From assembly GCA_011319805.1 (NCBI GenBank), contig SJRY01000100.1, positions 1 through 64,000 of the forward strand: DNA of 64,000 nt. Direction: 5' to 3'. Below, in pieces: positions 57,002 through 64,000 of this stretch. The notes beneath the pieces are model-generated. The model had not been told where the DNA came from and searched no databases. It saw only the letters and a program-made list of their open reading frames with translations. The DNA comes from Macrocybe gigantea (Eukaryota; Basidiomycota; Agaricomycetes; Agaricales; Callistosporiaceae). Both the position numbers and the translations under genes were made by a program. The stretch's first letter is position 1. Each line of letters begins with the position of its first letter.

Positions 57002-58302
57002 CTTCAAAAAGTGGTATGTGATTTGGCGAGAGCTGAGATTTCGACGAGTCGACAAGAAAGTTGTTCGTACCCATCCCACCCTCCCTTTTATACAGGCGAA
57101 ATCTGCAAATGACGGGAACGCCCGAAATGCCTCGCGACTTCGTCACGGCAGATCAACTCGTGAAACCCACATTACCCGAATAACGACCAAGGTTGCCGTT
57201 CAATGGGAATGCTGACTGAGGACAGTCGACCACTAAGTGGGGAGGACAGATGATGAGCACTCCGCGCCGCTGACCACCAATAAGTCCTAATTTGATAATC
57301 CCGCCCCCGCATTCGAAATCATACCACTGCTCGGCCCCCTCAGCATGATACCACAGTCCAGTCACTGACTTCTCATTCGAGTACTCGGGATGTCGACAAC
57401 TCCATGAGGCTTCCATTCCAGGTCCCTGACACTTCGCCAAATGCATCGCACCTGTACATTCCGGACATTCGTCTTATTCCTATATGCCTCCCCCGATTTC
57501 CAGATCCCGATATGGCAAGACTACTACCATTTTTGATATTGCACCGCCTCATGCCTTCCCACGTTCCCGACACTGCCTCGCTGCAGTACATTTGAAACAA
57601 GGGATTTCGAGCATGCTACCGTTTCATCCACTCTCATTTCGAAATTCATGACTCATATTTCACTGATACATTCTACGTTCCTTAGATTATTTTCACGTTC
57701 CATTCTACGATGCGTGGCACCGGTTTTGGGATGTTCTTACATCTCCCCGACATTTCAGCCACTAAACGACCCTTTCGAAATCATACGATACGTTCTCTCA
57801 TTCAGTTTCAACTTCGCCAGTTATTCTGATACTCGAAATCTTCTCATCTATAAAAACCCATGTACTTGGCATTTGTAAAAATATAGAAGAAGTTACCGTC
57901 TCAGTCCTTCAGCAGTCTCGCAGTCTACGACTCATGTGGAGTCCTTGTGTTATCTGATCTCAAAGTGTCATGCTCACGTGGAGCCACAGTACTCAGTCTC
58001 GAAATCAGTGTCCCTGGCTTCGCGTGGAAGTCACTATCATCGAAACCCTTCTGAAACCCTCACCGCAGCCCTCGATATCACATGGGAATTCAGCTAAGTC
58101 TAACCGCCTTGTTTCAAAAACCCCGAAATCTGCTCGAAACCATCCATATTCACTTCGTTCCATTCCCCCCCCTTTCATGCTACAGTCCCTCGGTTACTCT
58201 GTAACTTGAACAGCTCGTAGTTTATACAGCCTCGGATAGGGACTGACGCTTCCTTCATTCCACCTTGTTGGTTTGTAGGTTAGTGCTTCCCGATAGTTAT
58301 CA
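57002..58302 (+). mobile_element. Inverted 3' fragment of a family G element
   Basis: 57002-57250 is the reverse complement of the region between the G LTR and the antisense ATG (TATA box as CTTTTATA at 57085-57092, polypurine tract at about 57235-57250). 57251-58302 is a complete G LTR in reverse orientation (TGATGAGC...AGTTATCA). With 55959-57001 it forms a ~1-kb inverted repeat with a ~250-bp spacer. Confidence 0.9.
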
Positions 58303-58943
58303 ATGGCTAAAGGTGAGGTCCAGCTAACCAATCCAAAAGTATTCTGTGTGATACCACTATATGGGAAGCTGACCCATAATTTACTATCATCAGCAGTGAA
58401 TCAGAGTTATGAATTGAACATCAATAAAGATATATTTATAAGTCCCCAGAATCCAAAGACAAAGAAATATAGAAGCGCATAACCTTGTTCTCCGAATCTG
58501 TCTAATTTGGCCTTGTGTCTGATACTGAAATATTTTGCAATGGGCTGACAAATGTTGATGGTGATTAGTTGTCAGATGAAAGAGAAGAAAACAATGCAAT
58601 AGGCAATAAACAGCAAATCTTTGTAGCTTTTAGAGTACAACAGATGGTTTGATGGTGATATTTGTATGTTGCCTGATATAAGGAAAAGTGCTGCAAATGG
58701 ATTCAGCATGCCAGGGTCTACAAAAGATGAGACAAGTTCACAATTGAAGTAAAACATGATTGAAAGCAACAGAATCTTGAAGGCTGCAACTGGAAAGAGT
58801 AAGTGGATGATATCATCAACCAGAAAAAGATACTGACAAGGGTCAACAGCCCAGCTTAGCCACAGAGAAACATTTGAAATGTGCTCATTCTCTTTTCCAA
58901 GAGCATTTTGGGAAGAAATGCCATTTGGAGTCAATGGTTCCAA
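58303..58943 (-). pseudogene. Ceramide synthase (LAG1-like) N-terminal fragment
   Basis: Minus-strand frames match fungal TLC-domain sphingosine N-acyltransferase: helices (LLFPVAAFKILLLSIMFYF), LNPFAALFLISG, SKSYKDLLFIAYCIVFFSF (58943-58572), then in another frame QLITINICQPIAKYF and the hallmark DRFGEQGYALLYFF (about 58560-58440), then WYHTEYFWIG (about 58345) with TAG at places where Trp/Tyr is expected. In-frame stops, frame changes and loss of the rest of the TLC domain at the transposon edge (58302) show a dead fragment. Ceramide synthases act in the ER membrane; no function is expected here. Confidence 0.6.
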
Positions 58944-59388
58944 TGGTCTTCAGTACTTCATCAGCATATAGATGGTGGATTGGAATAGTGTACATACGTT
59001 TGCGGGAGGAAAGGACTAGTCAAGTGATGTATTGGATCATCTCTGTCCGAGCACAAATGCATGTTGGAACAGGATGAAATTGGAACAGATGGGAACATAT
59101 ATGATTCTGACAGTTATCTTTGACAAATTACTTGGGCAGCGTGTCAGGGAAGATCTGGCATGCATTGGCATAGATACAAGGAGAGCCGCTTTGTTCTTTT
59201 GAATTGAACATGTGAACCATAATTGGACATGCTGGGAATGCCAAGTCATGCCAAGACCAAGTCTTTCAATTGATTATCATTATAGAGCCACTGCTCCAGG
59301 CTTTATGTTCTCATCTCTCAGCTTATTTCATTCTCTCACTTGTCCTGACCATACTACATATACCCATTCACTATGCTTGTTCTCTCAC
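58944..59388. other. Unassigned AT-rich region
   Basis: No coding frame, repeat or RNA gene recognised. Confidence 0.3.
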
Positions 59389-59960
59389 CAGTTAAATATG
59401 CCACTTATTCCAACTCTCAACATCCCTGTTGAGCAGTCGGCTGATGCATCTTCCTCTTCTTAACCTCCAACTCATGTTCCAAGTATGACACCTGTTGTTC
59501 CTTCTAAACGTCTTGTATCAATATTGCCTAGTAGAAGTGGTACCTCAAATGTCACAAAAGAGCCTCTATTAAAGTTGCAAAGGCTCGGTATTCATGAGAA
59601 ATCTCTAGCAGTTCCGAGTCCCTCTTCATTCCAATCCACTGTAAGACTTGTAGTACTTGATATGTTTATGAGTGACCCACACATCACTTTGCTCATCAGA
59701 CTGGTATATCCATCTTAAAGGTGAATGTGGTGCAATCCTGGGTCCCTGTCCTTGTACGGTTGGTCAGTCATCAAAGACATTCCAATTCATTACATTTCAT
59801 TTCATTCCTGCACATTTAGGCAATGCTAAAAACTCTGTATGATTATTTCATTATCCTCTACAATGCAATCCTTTCTGCAAATCCATCTATCACATCCGAG
59901 CATGCCCTGAGGCAAGAGGAAGAAATATATAAGAAGTCGACTAAATTAACATATAGGCAT
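59389..59960 (+). pseudogene. Possible REX-type RNA exonuclease, N-terminal remnant
   Basis: Plus-strand pieces: a Pro/Ser-rich segment (SILPSRSGTS, LLKLQRLGIHEKSL; about 59401-59640, one in-frame TAA at 59461), an exon-like stretch VNVVQSWVPVLVR (about 59721-59760) after a likely acceptor, and MLKTLYDYFIILYNAIL ... EHALRQEEEIYKKSTKLTYR (about 59823-59957) with a GTAAGT donor behind it. The last part resembles the conserved helical region N-terminal to the nuclease domain of REX1/REX3-type RNA exonucleases. The nuclease domain itself is absent. Identification rests on one short block. Confidence 0.4.
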
Positions 59961-60049
59961 GTAAGTTTTTTCTTCCATCTTTGTCTGTTGTCGACTCTAG
60001 ATATTTTTGAAGGCAGTCATTCAATGCACAGCAGTGTTGAAGTGATGAG

Positions 60050-60560
60050 AAATACCCACTACATTGTCACATCCATCTGTATCCTGTTGTAATTGAGTTC
60101 AGGGCCAGAGAAGGTGTGTGAATGGAATGCAATTAGGTGAATTTCTTCATCAGTGATATAAGTGGATAAAATAGCTGTGAGGGTGTAATCAGAGGCATTG
60201 GTCTCAACAATAAGTTGCAAGCCAGAGACCCAAGAACAGGCATGCAGGTAAATGCATCCTTCAAATGCTGGAATGACTTGCAGCAGTTCTCATCAAAATC
60301 CCAAGTTGCACCCTTGCAGGTCAACCACATGAGAGGGGTGACTATTTCTGAATAGTCATGGATGAATCAATGATAAAAATTAGTAAAACCAAGAAAAGAC
60401 TGAATGTCTTTCACTTTGCAAGGTTCAGGTCAATCAAGAATGGTCTGGACCTTGGAAGAGTCCATGCATAATCTCTCAGGTGAGAGGATGAATCCTGTTA
60501 TGATTTCAGGACTTATCGCTATCTTGATGATGGGCATGTGACTCAAAAACCACATGACAA
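60050..60560 (-). pseudogene. Decayed Gypsy RT/RNase H fragment
   Basis: Minus strand: [35 protein letters not shown] (thumb region), then RNase H-like VETNASDYTLTAIL and FHSHTFSGPELNY. Stops and one frameshift; no flanking LTR identified. Confidence 0.75.
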
Positions 60561-61829
60561 ACATGTGACATGAAGTGTGACATGACAAACAAGATACAAT
60601 GTGATGATATGAGAAAACCCTACAACAACGATGCATCAGTGCTGACTAGGGCATAGGGTTATTGTGCAGTATCTGCAGGATAACATGAGGAGTGCAACAG
60701 GATCCTTACTCATTCAAGTTAGGGCAAAGGGTTTCACATAACATGAGGATAGTATAGTCATGGTCTGTGCTTGGGAGTCATAACATATAAATAGCTAAAT
60801 TATACATAGTAGAACTCAGCTTCGAGCTGGCTAAATATTAGCATACTTCTCCCGCCTCTTGCTCTCAGTTAGATAGAGTGACCTGTGTGCAGATTTGGTT
60901 TTGTGTAGCAAAAGCTCGAAGCTGGCCCTTGTGCACCTCACTACTCTTACTCTTCTCCACTGCCCTCCCTTCATTGCCCGATGGCCTTGAGTGCTGTGTG
61001 ACCAAAGGAACCTGCTGCATCATCATATCTCTTTCCCCTACCAAAACTAACATTTTTGCTTTCTACCACCACTCCCCACCCTGCACCAACCCATATTCCA
61101 GTCTTTATCAGAGGTCCTTGCTCATTGTACTTGGACGTGTGAGAGGTCTAAGGATAACATTGAGTCTGACCCTGACCAAATCGAGCATCAAAAGGCTGTG
61201 CTAGGATAATCTTCAGAGAGTCCTACCATATGTTTGACTGGGTAGTGTGTTGACCTGGGACATACCTCAGCAAGAGAGACAGGAGGACTCAGATGTGTGG
61301 ACAGTCCCCACCCACCAACCACCTTTTTTCAAACATGCTCTTGAAGATTGTTATTGGGAATGTGTGCTGACCTGAAATGAGAAAGGAGTCGCCAGACCGC
61401 TGGGACTTCTGATGAAGAAACCTTCCTTGACTGCTGTTTGGGGCATCCCCATTGCAATGAGGATTTGAGCTGACCCATCCGCAGTTTAACAGGCACCCAT
61501 CCCTTTCACTGGACTTAACCGAAGTGGGAGTCGATGGTCATATGCTGCCCACATGGTACTATTCGACAAAAACACACCAACCACCAGACCCTTTCACATC
61601 ACATGTCATGGAACTCATCACTGCCCTCTTCACTTTCATCACCATTATCCTTACTACACTCTTCACCACCAACCCTCTTGCCTTAGCCTGGGGCACCCTT
61701 TGAAACAACCCTCAACAGGCTGAACAGGTTCAGAATGTGATACGGACTTTGGTCAATGTGATCAAAGAAGAACTGGATTTGGGCAAGAAGCCCAAAAGAA
61801 TGAAATCGGAACTGCTGGATCCATAAAGG
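60561..61829. other. Unassigned region, possible old LTR and leader
   Basis: No gene. A TATA-like stretch (CATATAAATAG, about 60784) followed by a C/T-rich leader could belong to an LTR of the element whose gag remnant starts near 61830; no second copy is present to test it. A hydrophobic Thr/Leu-rich frame at 61606-61700 has no clear meaning. Confidence 0.3.
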
Positions 61830-62580
61830 GGATCCCAGCTTGATTAGAAGTTGGCTTCGATGGATGGAAGTCTACTTCGATAAAGAAGAAATTACCAACA
61901 AATGGGACATGATAACCTACATGTTGCAATGAATCATGGGAGGCAAGGCCGAATGTGCACAGAACTGGGTGGACTCTAAGCTACAAGAGTGGCTAGAGTT
62001 CAAAATGGAATTGAATGGACATAGGCAGGAATTCAGAAATCATTCCACCTACGATGACTGGCAACATAGCCACATTATTACGCCAGCAATGGCTAACACT
62101 CCAGAAGTCAGGACAGACCCTCTTGGACATCTTCCACTGTTCAAGGACTGGGAAAACTTCAAGGCGGAAGCCCGTGAGTTCTTTATGACTACGGAGACTC
62201 AGAACGATGCTATCATCCGGATTAAAGAACTGTTGCAGTGATGACAACTGGTCGAGGACTATATTGTTGAATTCTGAAGCTGGGCTCCCTTGACAGAATA
62301 CAATGATATCACTCTCATCGATATCTTTAAACATAGACTTGACCAGGTGCTCAGACAACATATCATCGAACTAGGAGGTGTCTGCGAGGAGGACATCGAC
62401 TGGTGGTATAAATAAGCAATGGAACTGGACCGGCAATATTGCCAGGCCCAAAAGGAATTTGGTGCGAAGGAGCAATTCACTCCCAAGCAAATACAGAAAC
62501 TGGCACAGGGAACCACGTGATTTAGTTTTGCCCCAGGGGGTGGTTCGACAAAGTAATGCAAAGCAAAATCTATGAATTCG
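61830..62580 (+). pseudogene. Decayed Gypsy gag
   Basis: Plus-strand frame with the fungal gag pattern LRWMEVYFDKEEITNKWDM (about 61850), ECAQNWVDSKLQEW, FKDWENFKAEAREFF (about 62140), SWAPLTEYND and FKHRLDQVLRQ (about 62330), KEFGAKEQF. In-frame stops at 61930, 62239-62244, 62276 and 62413 are mostly TGA or TAA/TAG where CGA/CAA are likely. Confidence 0.65.
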
Positions 62581-64000
62581 AGATCTCACAAAGATGTATA
62601 AGAGAAAGAAATAATTTGTCTCAGTTGTTGAAACAGCATTTGTTGAGAAGGCAGCCTCGATTTGTCAGGATATGGCAATGAAATTGGCTGCAGTTCTAAA
62701 GGGACATTCAGCCTCAGTTTTGTGTGCCTAGGTGGTGATCAGAATGGTAATTCACTATGTCCCTCTGTAGACTCGCCATCTAATAGCTCTGAAAGCATTC
62801 TTTTAGACATCATCCGTCCAAGGCATCTTGGAGTTGAGTATAACTTGAAGTTTGTTATGTTACGATTACATGCTTGCATGAATAATAACTATATTGTATA
62901 TGCCACAGATAGTCGCAAGGGAAATTTTATGAAAAACAAATCATGTGACCTATGCACAAACAAAATCACATGACTTGCAGACCCAGAGTCCAGCTTCTCG
63001 ATTCGAAAATCGCTGAACTCAAAGCATGAGCAACCCATGCTAATTTCTCTGCCAATAAGATGAAACTCCTGGAAACACAAGGACTTGTTCAATGCTTACA
63101 AGAATACTGACAGCAGATAACAATGCCACAACTGGCATATCACCATTTTTCACAAACAAGTGTGTGCATTTGGACTATTTCTTGATAGATATCAGTATTT
63201 CTTGGGAGAGCAGAATGCTTCAATAGAACCATTATGGACAAGGCAGAAACTATGAGATATCTTGCCTGTGCACGCTGTCCATGCTGCACGAATTACGAGT
63301 GAGAAAGTGTGGAAGAACTTTTGAGTAAACCAGGCACAACAGTCAGCACAAAGTGGATTGCCTGTCATGGAGCTCCAAGATGGAGGGGCAGCAGGCTCGG
63401 CAGCAGGGATGACAACAAATCAGAGTGGTCAGACAGTATGGAGATGCCAGTCCCAGATGAATGATCAGTCCAGGTGCAGGTCTGCCAACTTTGTGTGGGG
63501 CAAAAATATGCCTGACCTTCCAAATCAGTCCTGACTTGCCATATCAGCTCACAAGTTGAAAGTCCTACAGTTTACGCTGAGAGGTTGAGGCAATCAAAAA
63601 AAAAAAAAAAAAAAAAAGAATACTATTGTGCTTTTGCAGTCCAAGACCATCCATCCTTTTGTTTGACTGGACCAATGATTTGAATAGAAAGTGCTGCATT
63701 CATCACAATTTTGCAATTCCAAAACTATCTAACAGATGCTGGCTTTCCTAATTGAAGACCAGGCTATCAAAACTGTGCTATAGTGATAGGCTGGAACTGC
63801 TCACAGCATTGGAATTTCTTGCAGACTATGCAAGTAACTATTTGATATGACCAGAAGTTCAACTGCGACAATACAGATGACTGATGGAGCTAAACAGAAG
63901 AACATTTTCTTGTGGCTTCTTTCTGTCTTTTTGGACCATCTGTGAGAATAAATGGGAGGCACAGCTAGCCCCAGCTGTTTTCCACAGTTCAAACTCTAAA
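62581..64000. other. Unassigned AT-rich region
   Basis: No gene recognised. Contains a 22-A run at 63596-63617. Confidence 0.3.
63596..63617 (+). repeat. Poly-A tract
   Basis: Twenty-two A. Could be the tail of a retroposed RNA, but no upstream element or target duplication was found. Confidence 0.7.

Noticed and set aside
55959..58302. Inverted repeats as terminal inverted repeats of a DNA transposon
   Set aside because: The arms are full LTRs of a known family in the window, with polypurine tract and TATA box in the spacer; no transposase.
1..64000. CRISPR arrays, prokaryotic operons, rRNA or tRNA genes
   Set aside because: Spliced eukaryotic genes throughout; no regular spaced repeats, no cloverleaf or rRNA sequence noticed by eye.

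Overview
The window is nuclear DNA of a filamentous basidiomycete, most likely an Agaricomycete. The genes carry many short introns (about 48-62 nt, GT-AG with two GC-AG cases) and very short exons. The gene set includes a PDR-type ABC transporter, a fungal tetraspanin, a DUF6533-like membrane protein and an SRPK-like kinase, alongside several Ty3/Gypsy retrotransposon families. No rRNA, tRNA or CRISPR array was seen.

Layout. 1-13.7 kb is a gene island: the C-terminal two thirds of a pleiotropic-drug-resistance ABC transporter (+), a single-pass Ser-rich membrane protein (-), a tetraspanin (+), a complete 25-exon mitochondrial 2-oxoadipate/2-oxoglutarate dehydrogenase E1 gene of the DHTKD1 type (+), and the 3' part of a DUF6533-like gene (-). 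13.86-19.05 kb is a decayed chromodomain-bearing Gypsy element (family C, copy 1). 20.1-22.5 kb holds an SRPK-like kinase with one apparent frameshift and a small spliced gene.

22.5-46.2 kb is a nest. An old Gypsy element (H) was entered by an 11.4-kb element with 1.1-kb LTRs (family G, copy 1, 23153-34577), by a solo family C LTR (34756-35073), and by a full-length family C element (37954-44768). That element was itself hit by another solo family C LTR (41315-41632). Target-site duplications and restored reading frames fix this order. 46.67-57.0 kb is G copy 2, followed by an inverted G 3' fragment that makes a ~1-kb LTR palindrome. 58.3-64 kb is AT-rich, decayed DNA with pieces of a ceramide synthase, a possible REX-type exonuclease and older Gypsy elements.

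Most notable points: (1) Family G carries, antisense to gag-pol, a spliced gene with its own TATA box. Its predicted product has a bZIP-like basic region, a Zn2Cys6-like cysteine cluster and a long acidic tail. (2) Family C has an 11-nt primer-binding site that is the exact complement of the predicted 5' end of its own transcript, the hallmark of Tf1/sushi-type self-priming, and a third ORF that starts on the pol stop codon (ATGA). (3) The DHTKD1 gene needs a 3-nt and a 6-nt microexon to encode its most conserved active-site motifs.

Many breaks in the younger transposon copies are single-base losses in short homopolymers, so some frameshifts may be assembly errors.
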